A DNA stretch of 64,000 nt from Dicaeum eximium (Eukaryota > Chordata > Aves > Passeriformes > Dicaeidae): positions 1,439,772 through 1,503,771 of the forward strand of contig VWZP01009941.1 of assembly GCA_013396995.1 (NCBI GenBank), read 5' to 3'. The notes under the pieces were generated by a model that saw only the letters and a program-made list of their open reading frames with translations, had not been told where the DNA came from and did not search any database. Each line of letters starts with the position of its first letter. Position 1 is the stretch's first letter. Below, one piece after another: positions 13,098-24,600 of the stretch. The translations under genes and the position numbers were made by a program.

Positions 13098-13478
13098 TGT
13101 TAGCAAGTTCTCTTCACAGGGTAGTTAGATAAAACAATCCTTTACCAGCCTGAGAACCAAGGACACCGTTTCAGCTTCAGGCCCAAAAAGTATAAACTAC
13201 AGTGAATTGAAGAGAGCAAACCAGGAGGATGGGACTTCATAACCTGAAGCTGTAATTGGACAATTAACTCCAATATGTAAATGGACCAAAACTTACAAAA
13301 GTGTGAAAACTCTTGACCAGTTGCCCATCTTGCGTTCATCTTGTGTCCATTTTGGGTGTAGCCTTGGCCAGGCTCTTGTACTGCCCAAGGTGTATCCTTT
13401 GAAGGCTTTTTAATAAACACCTACCTTATTCCTTTAACACTGTCTAGCCTCTGTTCCAGGTAGCCTCTGATTGCCTCA
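13098..13478 (+). mobile_element. Probable solo LTR of an avian endogenous retrovirus
   Basis: The segment begins with a possible TGT (13098) and ends near TCA (13478). It contains an AATAAA polyadenylation signal at 13412-13417 followed by a GT/CT-rich stretch ending in CTGTCTAGCCTCTG, the R-U5-like layout of an LTR in plus orientation. The 3' half (from about 13310) strongly resembles LTRs I recall from avian ERVL-type elements; this is recognition from memory, not a search. No internal retroviral genes flank it, so it is best read as a solo LTR left by recombination. Exact ends and target-site duplication could not be fixed. Confidence 0.65.
13412..13417 (+). promoter_or_regulatory. Polyadenylation signal AATAAA in LTR
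   Basis: AATAAA sits about 65 bp before the inferred LTR end, the normal relative position for an LTR poly-A signal. It could terminate plus-strand read-through transcripts if the LTR is still active as a terminator; activity is unknown. Confidence 0.6.
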
Positions 13479-15189
13479 GTTCTCTGGTGACCATGAAGGG
13501 ACAGAAAGGCCACCAGAGTCCAGTGCTAATTAGCATTAGGTCATGCCAAATTAAAAAGACTTTGCAGTTTAAGTCCCACCTTACTCCCTGAGCAAGTTTG
13601 CTGGGGTAGCAGCAGGCAGCATGGTGCAAATGCCATGCAAAGGCTTAGACAACAGGATGCTTACACTTGCAGAGTCTGGAGGGAAGTACATGAAAGAAAT
13701 ATAATAAAACATGGGCACTGAACAGATTGGAATAAAGCATTTGCATTTATGTGTGTCAAAATTTAATCATATTTATCTTCATGGTAAAAACACGTTAGCC
13801 CTCCTGTTATGACTGTTCTACCATATTCAAAGAAAGTTCCATAGAAACTTGTTGTTTGATAATCTCAAAAAGGAAGAACAGCATATCCTCTTTACACAGC
13901 TGGAAGTATCTGGAGCATGGATGAGCAAAATATCCTCTAAAGATTGGATGACATCTCAACATCCAGGTTAGATAGCAGAGAATGGACTACAACTCCAGTC
14001 TTTTGACTCATAAGCCTTTACATTCCACTGTGTTTCTCTGTTCTCTTCTAATATAGTTCTCTGTGATATGTTCCCACTGAATGGGAACTGTAAACTAGCA
14101 CTAAGCTTTTCATTTATATAGCCTTTCCCCAAATATACTACAAAGTTCTGTCTTCCACTGAAGCCGTCCATTACAGCAGCTTTACATTTGTAATCTGAAA
14201 GTCTATAAATAATTATTCATGGTAAGACAGCAACTAGAGATGATAAATAAAAGAAATTATGAGGTACATGTTCTGTCAGCAATGAAAACAAGTGAATGGT
14301 ATGATTTGTCACTATACTGTTGGCACTCTGATCCCTTTGGGATCAATTAAAAAATGTTCCCCAAATTATGAAATGAAGCTCTAATAATGGGCTCAAACTT
14401 CTTCAGCCATAGTATGCAGTGTAATGAAGAGCAAAAATGGAAAATGTTGCTGATAAAGGGCTTTTATGCTTAAGTCCTCTTTATTAAAGAGGCAAAAATA
14501 ATATACACCAAGGACTAGATTCATTAGACGGACTAAATGCCTCTTTAGGCAATCATTTCCAAGAAAGAGTATTTTGCTGCAGATTCCCTGGAAGAGAAGA
14601 CTTATTTTGGCTAGGAGAGCATTCTGAGTAAAGGGAAAAAATTACATGAGAGTTAGATACTTCCAGTTTCCTTCTGGCATTGGATGCTTCCCATATTTCT
14701 ATCGAGTGTGCTGTGAATGCAGATCTTCAGCAGCAACCCCTTAAAATGGCCTCATCCCACACCTAGGAATGTGTTCATCTCTAAATGAAAGAGGTTGTCC
14801 CAGGGGAAATAGAAAACATATGTTAAAATGCAAACGTGAACGAAACAAAGAAAGGTCAAGAGTGGAAAGAATTTTGTGCACTGTTAGCACCCAGAACACA
14901 TAAATTAGCAGCAAAGTATGGAGCCCTTCTGTCAGGTAGGTAAAGAAGAAGAAAGGAGGCACTTGCCTAATGAGAGGAACCATGAAAAATGCAGGAATGA
15001 ACTCAGAAAGGGATGAAATAAAATTCAGAGAAAGATAAGACTTTAAAAATACATATGCCATGTAGTATGTAAAAATAGAGCCATTAGAGTGAGAAATGAT
15101 AGGATGAAGACAAGATTTAGGGAATGCCTGAAATCCTGCTGGAAAAGATGCTAACAAGAGGGAAAACCTGAGCTGTAGGGAAGACTTTC
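13479..15189. other. AT-rich DNA, no gene seen
   Basis: No recognised gene or element. A 17-bp palindrome TGATCCC-TTT-GGGATCA lies at 14329-14345. The 164-codon minus-strand frame at 14741-15235 runs partly into a CR1 copy, has no family resemblance, and is judged a chance ORF. Confidence 0.55.
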
Positions 15190-15415
15190 TATATTGGAAA
15201 GGAGGAAGAGATTGTGAGTTTATGATGTTGGGCACTGGAGTAGGCTCCCCAGGGAAGTGGTCACAGCCCCAGCCTGACAGAGCTCAAAAAGTGTTTGGAC
15301 AATCCTCTTGGCCACACAGTGGGACTCTTGGGGATGGTGCTGTGCAAGGGCAGGAGTTGGGCTTGAGGATTCTTGTGGGTCCCTTCCACCTCGGAATATT
15401 CTGTGTCACTCTGTG
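15190..15415 (+). mobile_element. CR1 LINE 3' tail
   Basis: The plus strand shows the conserved CR1 3' block from GGCACTGGAGTAGGCTCCCC (from 15231) through GGGAAGTGGTCACAGC, GCTCAAAAAGTGTTTGGACA and TGGGTCCCTTCCACCT, ending in ATTCTGTGTCACTCTGTG at 15415. The less certain 5' part (15190-15230) still looks CR1-like. It is severely 5'-truncated and non-coding. Confidence 0.88.
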
Positions 15416-17393
15416 TAAACCATGTTGTTTCTGAAGGACTTAGTAATAGAGAGAAATAGTGAGAAAAAGTTATGAGAGAAAGCATGAGATCAAAGGTGGA
15501 ATTTTTCAGAGAAGAGAGAGAACCTTTAGGTGACGTGATACTAGGTTATATGTAATATGTGAAGCTATATTTACAGTCTCATGACACACATATATAACTA
15601 CAGCAGACCTAGATCAGCAAAACACCAAAGACTTCTGTCTGGGATTTTGTACATGATCAGCTTAGCTTTTGTCTGGAGCAACTGTATTTGAATAGAAAAT
15701 TGCTTTAGTTACTAAAGAATTATTTCTCTCTATTCTGATAACTTTGCTACAATTCTTTTGGATTTTAGTCCACCATGGAGGAGAGGAAGAATATAAACAA
15801 AACCAACCTAGGGAAAGTTAAGATCTATGTAACACAGAGCTGTCGTGTTGGAAAACAGAAACACACAGAAACAAACACACAAAACGTACAAACTATGTAC
15901 AGAATTTCAACATTATATAAATACATCTGGATAAGTACACAAGGTCAGGCATCACTTATTTTTCAAGAGGTTGAGGATCTCTGGAAGGAATATAGTGCAT
16001 CTGAAATTTTTTAGGGACCTGTGCAGCTGCTGAAAGCAAGAAAATAATCAGGACTGTGGACATTTGTCAAACTGATGGTACTCAAAACTGGCTAACCTCT
16101 ATACTCAAGAAACAAATATGGTGTGAGGACCAGCAGTATCAACTCTCCTATAATGACATCCCTAAGATGTGAAAAATAATGTGGGTGGAAGAAGAGACTC
16201 AGAGTACAAACTTTTTTTTTGTAATCCAAACAAACACTTATCTAAGTAGTAGACAATTTAGAAATATGTGTCTCACAATTTAGAAGTCAGTCAAGTAGAC
16301 TTACAATATTAATTTTATAGAGGCTCTAACTACAATAATGAGTTTAGTGTTTGTTTATTTCAGCCAGATTTGGACTACTGACTCAGACAGGAGAAGGTTA
16401 ATTTGCACCCAAATTTTTCCAAGAAGTGTAGAACTTAACTGATTATAGTTTCCATAAGTAAAACAAGATAATACTGATGACAATTGGCTTGATGAAATTA
16501 TTTTGTATTTCCTAAACTAACAGTTGTTTTCTGGAGGTTTATCCTAGCAGCAAAACCATATTTTAAATTTAGTCAGTAAGGATGTTTTTTCATCCTTGGC
16601 TCCCCCTAATACTACAGGGATAAAAATATACAGCAGTAGGAGAAAGGAAAGAGCATTACTATGTAATAATTTAATTATTTACTAGAATTATTATTTTATT
16701 ATCAATTAATTCTAAAACAATAAACATAAAACAGACATTCTAGAGGAGTTTGTCAAATTTACCATTCAAAAATTAGGAAATACAAAAACTATTCCAACCA
16801 CACTACCAATATCATATCAGCAGAGTATGCTTATTTTTAAACTCTGCTTAAAATCCTGGGTCTCAAGTGATTATCATTTCAATTCTGTTTTGCCATATGC
16901 CATGTTTCCATTTTTGGGTACATCACATCAGTACCATACTATTCTCAGCTTTAAAATAGTAATAACTGTAGTTCTTTATCTCAGAGTCATAGTAATTCTT
17001 CATGTTTTAATATTTTATTTAGCATTTCACCTGAAAGATGTTCACTGGGGCATTTAACAAAAAAAAATCATGTCACTACCTTTATGGCAAAGGAAAACTG
17101 GGACCTTAGACTACAGACCTACATCAATATTGTTCTTGTCCATTGTTTTAATTAAATAAATGGGACTTCTGTGCGTATTGTGGACACCTACTGAGGGTTA
17201 CACAAGCATTTTTCCCTTGAAAGTCTCCTCCACAACTTCATGCACACCACAGACTCTCTTGCACTGTACCATCATCTTGCTTCAGAAATTGGTGCTTGCT
17301 GACAGCTCGGCCCCAGCCCCTGTTGCTGTATTATTGATCAGAACCAGCAAACTCATTTTGTTCTGTGGATCAAATCAGACTAGCTCAATCCAG

Positions 17394-17422
17394 CTGCTCT
17401 TTCTGTTGCAAAGAAAGAGTAG
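17394..17422. repeat. Inverted repeat, 11-bp arms with one G-U pair
   Basis: CTGCTCTTTCT (17394-17404) pairs with AGAAAGAGTAG (17412-17422) across the 7-nt loop GTTGCAA. The core CTCTTTCT/AGAAAGAG is exact. Chance is possible. Confidence 0.75.
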
Positions 17423-18049
17423 AGTCTCCATACTTAAACACACCTTTTCTTCTAAGATCGTCCCCCTAAGGTAAGTCACCTGGTTGGACCACGTCCATAT
17501 AACCCAGAATCTATTGTGAAAGTTAGTGGAAGTCATGTAGGCACACACCACAGCACAGAGACTTTCAGTCTGGACAAAAGAATAATCTGGCTTTTCTCCC
17601 CATTTTTTCACATTTAAAAAAACAACACCAAGACAAAAACCAAAACCAACAACAACAACCAGCCCCAACACAGCAGGGAGAGATGCATGATGCATCTGCC
17701 CCCAAAAACTGAAAGTTCTGATGCCAGTTTAGGATTTTCTGATGGGCCTCTTCCCATGTGAGTCTGAGAAAACTTAGAGAAACTGATCCAATTTTAAATA
17801 TAATTTGTAAAAAAAAAAAAAAATCAACATTCATCAGAAATACAGGCAGAAAAAGCAAAATCTTGTATCTTTCGCATAATCTGCCATACCCACTGAGCTC
17901 AGCAGGTTTCACTCACCCAGTGAAAGCCAGAGTATGACCCAGATTTGTAACTTTTCACAAAATCTGCAGATATTTCAGACATTTCCCATGTAAAAGACAT
18001 TTTTAAAAAATGTAACATTTGGCTGAGACTAACTGTTCTCTATGAGAGC

Positions 18050-18082
18050 AAAGCCTCAGAGTATTAATCCAACAGAGGCTTT
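18050..18082. repeat. Inverted repeat, 8-bp arms
   Basis: AAAGCCTC (18050-18057) and GAGGCTTT (18075-18082) are exact reverse complements with a 17-nt spacer. Low significance alone. Confidence 0.7.
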
Positions 18083-18272
18083 CAAGCATTGAGGAAATTG
18101 TGGTGGATTTAGGTCTGAACAGTTAAATGAGAAGAGAGGATGACACTCTATGCAACTGCTGCAACAAATGATGGTCAACAGAAAAACCCAAATTGTGAAC
18201 AGCTTCATCCTAACAGGCAACTAATGCAGAGTAGGTACGAACAATGAGAAGAACAGATCAGCCTCATACATT

Positions 18273-18291
18273 AAAAAAAAAAAAAAAAAAA
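18273..18291 (+). repeat. Poly-A run (19 A)
   Basis: A clean A19 tract. I looked for a retroposed sequence ending here on the plus strand and recognised none, so it is annotated as a homopolymer only. Confidence 0.9.
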
Positions 18292-18309
18292 CAATTAAAC
18301 AAAGGACTA

Positions 18310-18620
18310 CAGTGGACAACCAGCACTTGTGACAGAGGGACAGTGGGGCCACAAGCAGCACCCAGGAAGGCTGCAAGCATCTGCTCCTTCAGAGGGCTGC
18401 AAGCTTCACCTCTGCCCTCCAATGCAGCCCCTTATATATTTCATCTCCTACTTATTTCACCTCTGTGCCTTCTTGTGGTTGGTCAGTGCTTGGCTCATTG
18501 CCTTCAATACCAGGCACCTGTCCCACACATCTGTAGCCCATCAGAGAGGAGGCTCCATCACAGCCCCACTCCCGATTACCACAGGCTGTGTGCCTACAAC
18601 AAAGGACATTGCTGAAAAAC
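18310..18620. other. Locally GC-richer segment of unknown origin
   Basis: This 300-bp patch has clearly more G+C than the flanking DNA, contains a TATATA word near 18433, and is open in two plus-strand frames for about 100-120 codons without family resemblance. Its composition is like that of an inserted element (for example an LTR), but no diagnostic ends or internal genes are visible. Confidence 0.3.
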
Positions 18621-19237
18621 AAGAAGTGTACTAAGAAATCTATGATGTAACACAGAAAATGTTTGTGGTGAAAATATAATTAGTGTTTCCAAAAAAACAA
18701 TCACAAGAGAGCAATAAATCTCTTTAATCCCCCACTAATTTTCAAAGATCTATGCTCCCTATGGAAACAGAGATATAAAGCCTGCTAACCTTAAGAATAT
18801 AAAAAACATCAAAAGCATAAAAGGTCACATAAAGTTCCAGAAGAAGCTTGAAGTTTTACCTTCATGTTAGCAAAAGAAAAAATCAGTTTAATTCTTTCAT
18901 GGCAGTGACTTAGAAAGAAGCTTTTTAAACCAGTTCCCAAAATGTAAAAATGATATTCAAAGACAGGATGTCATTTTCAAAATCAGATTGGAACAGGATT
19001 ACTTAATTAAAAGAGACAAATTAAAAATAGGAAATAGTACAGCTGGCGCCTAGGAAAAAAAAAGGGTGGGATGTGAAGCACGTCAGTAAATGTTAAAAAA
19101 AAAGAAAAAAGAAAGAAAGAGAAGAAAAAGTTCTCAGTAGATGTGGACATCAAAAAAGCATAAATGTGGGGATTTGGAAAATAATTTCTTAAAGACATGT
19201 GGGCTACAATTTTAACAGCGGAAATTGCATTAAGTAT

Positions 19238-19258
19238 AGACAGAAAGAAAGAAAGAAA
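19238..19258. repeat. Short GAAA microsatellite
   Basis: AGACAGAAAGAAAGAAAG-type tract of a few GAAA units. Related A/G-rich DNA lies at 19095-19130. Confidence 0.8.
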
Positions 19259-21565
19259 AAGCTTGTTATCAAATATTAGCTTTGAAGTGTGGACCACTGA
19301 CAAAGGTACTGTAGTGGATGAAAGCCAGCAATATTCAAGGCTTAATAATTCAGTATTTCTCTCCAAGGCACTCTCTAAAGCTATATCAATCAAAACAAAA
19401 ATGCATTTAGAAATAGGGTACATATGCAGAGCAAAAGACCATGAAAGCAGGCTGAATATAGAAAAGCTGGAGAACCTCCTGTCCAATTCACTTAAACAGA
19501 AGCTCTCATTAAATGTTTGTTGAATGTGTGCAACTAAGCTTATGGGTAGTGTAAGATGACAATATGTAGTGTTTGTTACTTTTCATTTTATTTTTCCTGA
19601 TGGACCGGGAGATGGAAAGAAACAAGATCTTAACATTCAAATAAAAGAACTACAGTGTATAATATTGAAGGTTTCACTGAGTTCAGTAGGTCCTCTGGGA
19701 CTGAATTGTAAGGCAATTAAGGTGCAAAGTGCTCAGAATTCCACTTTTTTTAAAATTTTATTTTATTGGGAAAAAGGTTTTTTTATTTCTCAGCTCAGAG
19801 CTGCATAGCGTAGATGATGATGCCCTATCAGACTCTCCTGAGTCACAAGGCACTGGTAATCTTGCAGCTGAACTTCAGGCTGTCTCACACTAATAATTTT
19901 CCTTATCTAAAACATTTTAAAAACAAGAACAAAGCACTCCTGCTACACTTTCTAGGCTAATTTCTCCAAAGCTACTGAATAGCAACAGACAGACAAGAAC
20001 ATTTTTTCCAAGCCCCAGTTGATAATTACATTTCTAATGAATGCCTGCGAATGCTGAAAATTTCTGAAAATCAGGCTCTTTGTCCTAAATAACAAACTGT
20101 TCAACCAAGAATTTTCCATACATGAAACTCTTTCCTGTCCATCCTGCATTCAGAAAGACCATAATTTTCTTCCTCTGCTCCTCTGTTCTTTGTTTATTCT
20201 CTACCTGCTTCCTGCTTTTACACCCTTTCCCCTCTCCCATTTTTATTTGTCCTTCTTCTACAGTGCTATTCTTGGTGGAAGTCTGTTCAGGCATCCTCCA
20301 AAGTACACCCTGTTCTGCTGAACACAGCCTGTAATGGTAGCAATTTCTTTTTGTTCTCTGTCCTCTCTCCGTGACAGTGAGTAAAAAATATAACAAGAGT
20401 CTTAGCAAACACGTTGTTCTTCTACTCCTCAGAAGCACATGAAATGAGCACACAAATTTAGGGAAATCTACATTGAACCCCTATCCCAAAAGAAAAGAAT
20501 GAAGAGATAAAACTTCTTTCCTTTGACAGCATGGTGACATGGTCCAGATTCCTGCTTGCCAGCAGGATGGAAAAGAGAACTATACAGGGAAAGATTTGAA
20601 CAAAGGAAGCTGAGGTCAAACCTTGTACAATGTCAAGGACCTTAAACTTAAAAAGAGATGTAGCTTAATGCAGCCCAAACAGAACGAGAATGACATAAAA
20701 AACCCATACTTGAAAAGAAAACTCCAAATCTGGTTTAAAAATAGATTTTTTTTTTTTAAAACTACTCTCTTCCAGTTCACTTTTATTTCCAGGAAGTTGG
20801 TGTCTTACCAGTCACTGGAGCTGGACTTGCACACTGTTAGTTACTACATACTTAATGCAAGTCATTCTAAGGAGGTTTTGGTGGGACATGTTCCAAGTTT
20901 GCAGAGATTATTTTTTCATAAATGATTTAAAATTACACAAGAAGTAGCTCATCTGTACAAATGGAAAGTTTCCACTAAATACCTTGTTATTAGTTCATTC
21001 CAGCTCTTTAATTAGGCATTTTGTTCCCTTCCCTTTTCTCCCCTTCAGTAATTATCTCAACACTTAGGGCAGATTTCAAAGATGTCTATATAGACAGCCC
21101 ACCATCAAGCCCTGTAAGGCTGTACCTGCCTTACAGCTTCTGCTGGAATGGTAACAGGGCAGTAATACCTCATTCTGGCTCTGAACTCTTACATTCTTTG
21201 ATTTCTGATTTATGGTGGACATCTGATTCCATCAGTTCTCAGCTGTAAAAAAAAAAACTCCACATAGCTGATACAGCAAAGGCCAATACTTTTACAGGAT
21301 CAAATTGAAGTTAACATCAAAAAAGTACACTCTTTTTTGCATCTAAAGAAAAGACAAAAGAAAAAAGAAAGCGGCTGGATCAAAGAGAAACCACCTAAGG
21401 ACAGCCCACCTAAGAAAACCCAACCCTGTTCAGCTGGGTTTGCTGAAACAGAGTTTTAACATTTGGAACAAGGATGGCTCAGCAGTGGTGTAAGAAGGTG
21501 CCTTGCCAGGCCAATGCTGTCAGTTATGAGAGAATAAACAATACTGCCACAAGTTCAAAACATGG

Positions 21566-21614
21566 ACATGTTGAGGAATGCTCCAGGTAATTAACCTGGA
21601 GCAGCTCAGCATGT
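21566..21614. repeat. Strong 49-nt hairpin: two 10-bp stems, 5-nt loop
   Basis: The lower stem ACATGTTGAG (21566-21575) pairs with CTCAGCATGT (21605-21614), with one G-U pair. An internal loop of GAA against G follows. The upper stem TGCTCCAGGT (21579-21588) pairs exactly with ACCTGGAGCA (21594-21603) around the loop AATTA. That is 20 paired positions in a compact fold, more than expected by chance in plain DNA. It is shorter than a usual pre-miRNA (60-80 nt). It might be a small palindromic element relic, a structured RNA piece or a recombination-prone site. Confidence 0.85.
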
Positions 21615-24600
21615 AATAATCTCCAACTGCTGCAAATCTTCCCTCTGTCTGAAGAAAAATGTTTTTTCTACAGTATATTTGATAATGATTTTTAAAGTTA
21701 ATATAGTGGAAACTAGATTTTTTTCAATCTAATTGATAACTTTTATAAATATTGTTCTGTTACCTTTTAAACAAGGGTTTACAAGTTTTTTGTGAATACA
21801 TAATTTATATTCAGATGGCCATGTTTAAATAATGCTTTCAACTCTTATTAACAGATATTCTCAAGACAATCAGTTGTCTTACATTTTAGAGAAATTGCTA
21901 ATTCTGTTGGAATGTTTGACTATCTAATACATGCAGCAGGCAAACCTGCTTTGATAGCTTAGTCTTTTTGGGGAAATATGAAGAGCAATACCTGTATGCA
22001 AATCCCCTTGCAGAAGCAGTATTAGCTGTCACACTTCCTGAAGCTGTCGTGATGACTGGTGATGGAAGACAATGGGTAAAAGTCAGAGCCACTTTTCTCA
22101 CCCTTGTTAAACTTTCTCTTCTGCAGCATGTGGCACTGCAAGTAATGAGTTCTATCTGCGTGTCACCAGCCTCACTTACAGAGAAAAAGCACTCAGATGT
22201 TGGAGGTAAAAGCTGACTTCAGAGAAGCCAAAGTTTGCAGCTAAAAATAAGCCTTTGCATTCAGAGTTCTGCAGAAGTTCCAGATATTCCAATTACTTTT
22301 CCATGTTTGGTACTCAGAAAAAGCTTTTCACAATAGAGTTATTAAATGATCTAGTTAACTGGGGAAACTAAATACTGATAATTAACAATCAGCAACAGTT
22401 TTCCTCAGCTATTCTCAGAATCCTTGAATTCAGGAGTTCAAAAAGTAAGAAATTACCTTAAACTAGTAATATTTTTATACAACAAATACTTAGTATTAAA
22501 ATTAAGAAAGACAGTAATAGACAACATCCATGGCACTATTTTGGAGATAAAATACTATAGCAACCCAGCCCCTGAAATAGCTAAAACAAACTGGTCAGCA
22601 AAATTAATGCATCTAAATAGTGGGAACTTCAATAGCTAACAACTGTGTTCATTAATGAACATCTTCTGAATTAATGCAGTAGAGCCATCCCAAAATGAAA
22701 TGATGATCACCTTTCACATGTTAGCACTTCTGCAATTCCCATTGCATCCTTTTGTAGGAGGTAAAGCAATTGTAATGCTGGTCAAAGCTAACTTTTCCAT
22801 CATATGCTGTCAGAAACAAATCATTATAACAGAGTAGTATATTTATTCAACACCTGTACAGTGTCTTTTCACTGTATTTTTTTTCCTTTTCACTAATTTT
22901 TCAAAGCAGGAAAGATTTTGATCTCAGACTTGCATTGAAATCTACCAAAATTTAGTAAACTATGGGTTGAAAAGGGTTTTTTGTTTGCACAATTCCATGT
23001 TATTTTTGCCTGTTAATAAAATGTTTATTTAAAACCTCTTTTATAGACTTTTATTTTTTACCCAGTGTGCAGCTGAAAAAGGGTAGGCTAAATAAGCCAG
23101 TCTTCAGACACATTGAAGCATATGCCAGTAGCTTGCCTGTTTCAGTCACATTTCACTCCCTTTTTTCCAGCAGAACTCTCATTCACATGAAATTGAAATT
23201 TTGACTAAGGACTAGAATATTTAATCTGTATGTCAAATGGTGGAATAAAGTATGCTATTTTCCCTGACATTTCAACAGCTTTAGCTGTAGCTATCTTAAT
23301 GGCCTCCAGTATCACCAAGCTGTATTTTTTCCTCATAATTTTTTTCTTACCAGGATTTTCTCACTGTTAATTTTTGATCAGGCTTGCATAACAGAATTCT
23401 CATGCATTATCAGCTGTGTTGAATATTCTGATAACTTTCAGAAGCCTAATTTTTCACGTTCAATAGGATTTGAGGTCTTCCTGAAATAACCAAGTAGTCA
23501 TTGAAACTTTTCACATTGTACGCCCTGCGGCAAGGACAGTCCACAAATTCAGTTCTCTGATCAATAATAACAGGATACAAAATTCCTACAGCTTATTTTA
23601 GCAAAGTGCTTATTTAGGTAGCTTTAGAAGAACCTGATAAGCCACTGGATACAGGAGTAGCATTCTGAATATTTAAAATATAATAATAGCAACCCTAGAT
23701 ATAGATTTTAATAACATCTGCTTTAAGGGGATAATATCTCACAGCAGACTTTAGAATGTATGATGTTTAGATGCTGTTACAGAGGGCTTCTAAAATACTC
23801 ATTTTCACACCCCAAGTAACCTCAGAAATTGTGGGGTTTGCTATTTCTTAGTGTGATAATAATACTTACAACATAGCCAATCTTGTCTTGCCTACAAAAA
23901 TAAATACCTGCTGTGTTAGCATATATCTAACTGCTCACAAATTAGTTAAGCCTAACTTGTATAAATTATGTCTCACTTTAGCTAGAAATATCATCTATGG
24001 GCACAGTGAATTTATTCAACCTGACGTAAATGACTGCACACATTTCTAAGAAAGATATAATTTCAATTTCTTCAATTACTATGAAACATTATCATTGAAG
24101 AGCTTACCCTGGAAGCTAGGATTTTTTTCAGAAATGTTTGAGCAAGCAACATCTTTTCTAGTATTTCTTCTTTTATCACAGTCAACACATCTCTTCTTAT
24201 CAGCACTGAAACACATAGCTTAAAAACACATACACGCAGATAACGCTTCGCTCAATATTTTTCCTGTGTTGATAAGAAAAGAAAGCAATTTTAGTGGGAT
24301 TTAGATACATTTTGGAAAGGCCATAAAGAGCTGATGAAAAAAACCAAACTGTTAGTATGTAATAAGACTGTGAAAATAGCACTGCCAAGTGCACTTTATG
24401 AATATGGACAGCCACACCAGGTGTTAAGACTCTCCTTTTGTCTTCTTCATTTTCGAGCTTCTTTTTGAAAGAAAGAAGTTCCACTGTTAAAACCATATGG
24501 GTAAAATCAGTCAGTTACAGGCTTTTGAGCCTCACCTTTTGCATATGTTGACACCCCATGGGAGACTTAGAAAGCCTCATTTTATTACAGCATTTGGACA

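Larger units (their letters stand above)
15416..21565. other. Long AT-rich stretch, no gene seen
   Basis: About 6 kb without a supported gene. Low-complexity pieces include poly-A runs at 17809-17823 and 18273-18291, a CAA-rich run near 17640-17660, and GAAA-rich DNA at 19095-19130 and 19238-19258. Positions 18310-18600 are noticeably richer in G+C than the surroundings (see the separate entry). The reading frame at 17160-17474 runs into a splice-donor-like AAG/GTAAGT at about 17468-17476, but nothing else supports an exon. Confidence 0.5.

Noticed and set aside
14741..15235. 164-codon minus-strand open frame, the longest in the window
   Set aside because: It overlaps the antisense side of a CR1 tail, is rich in hydrophobic residues typical of AT-rich chance frames, and shows no family motif or exon context.
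18100..18291. Processed pseudogene ending in the A19 run
   Set aside because: No recognisable coding or RNA sequence upstream of the poly-A, and no flanking duplication seen.
19007..19486. 159-codon minus-strand open frame
   Set aside because: The F/S-rich content comes from A-rich and GAAA low-complexity DNA; no recognisable domain.
20085..20453. 122-codon minus-strand frame with a basic, Q/E/K-rich segment
   Set aside because: No family resemblance, no splice context; consistent with chance.
21968..22216. 82-codon plus-strand frame as a conserved exon
   Set aside because: No family resemblance and no matching acceptor/donor pair; left as unsupported.
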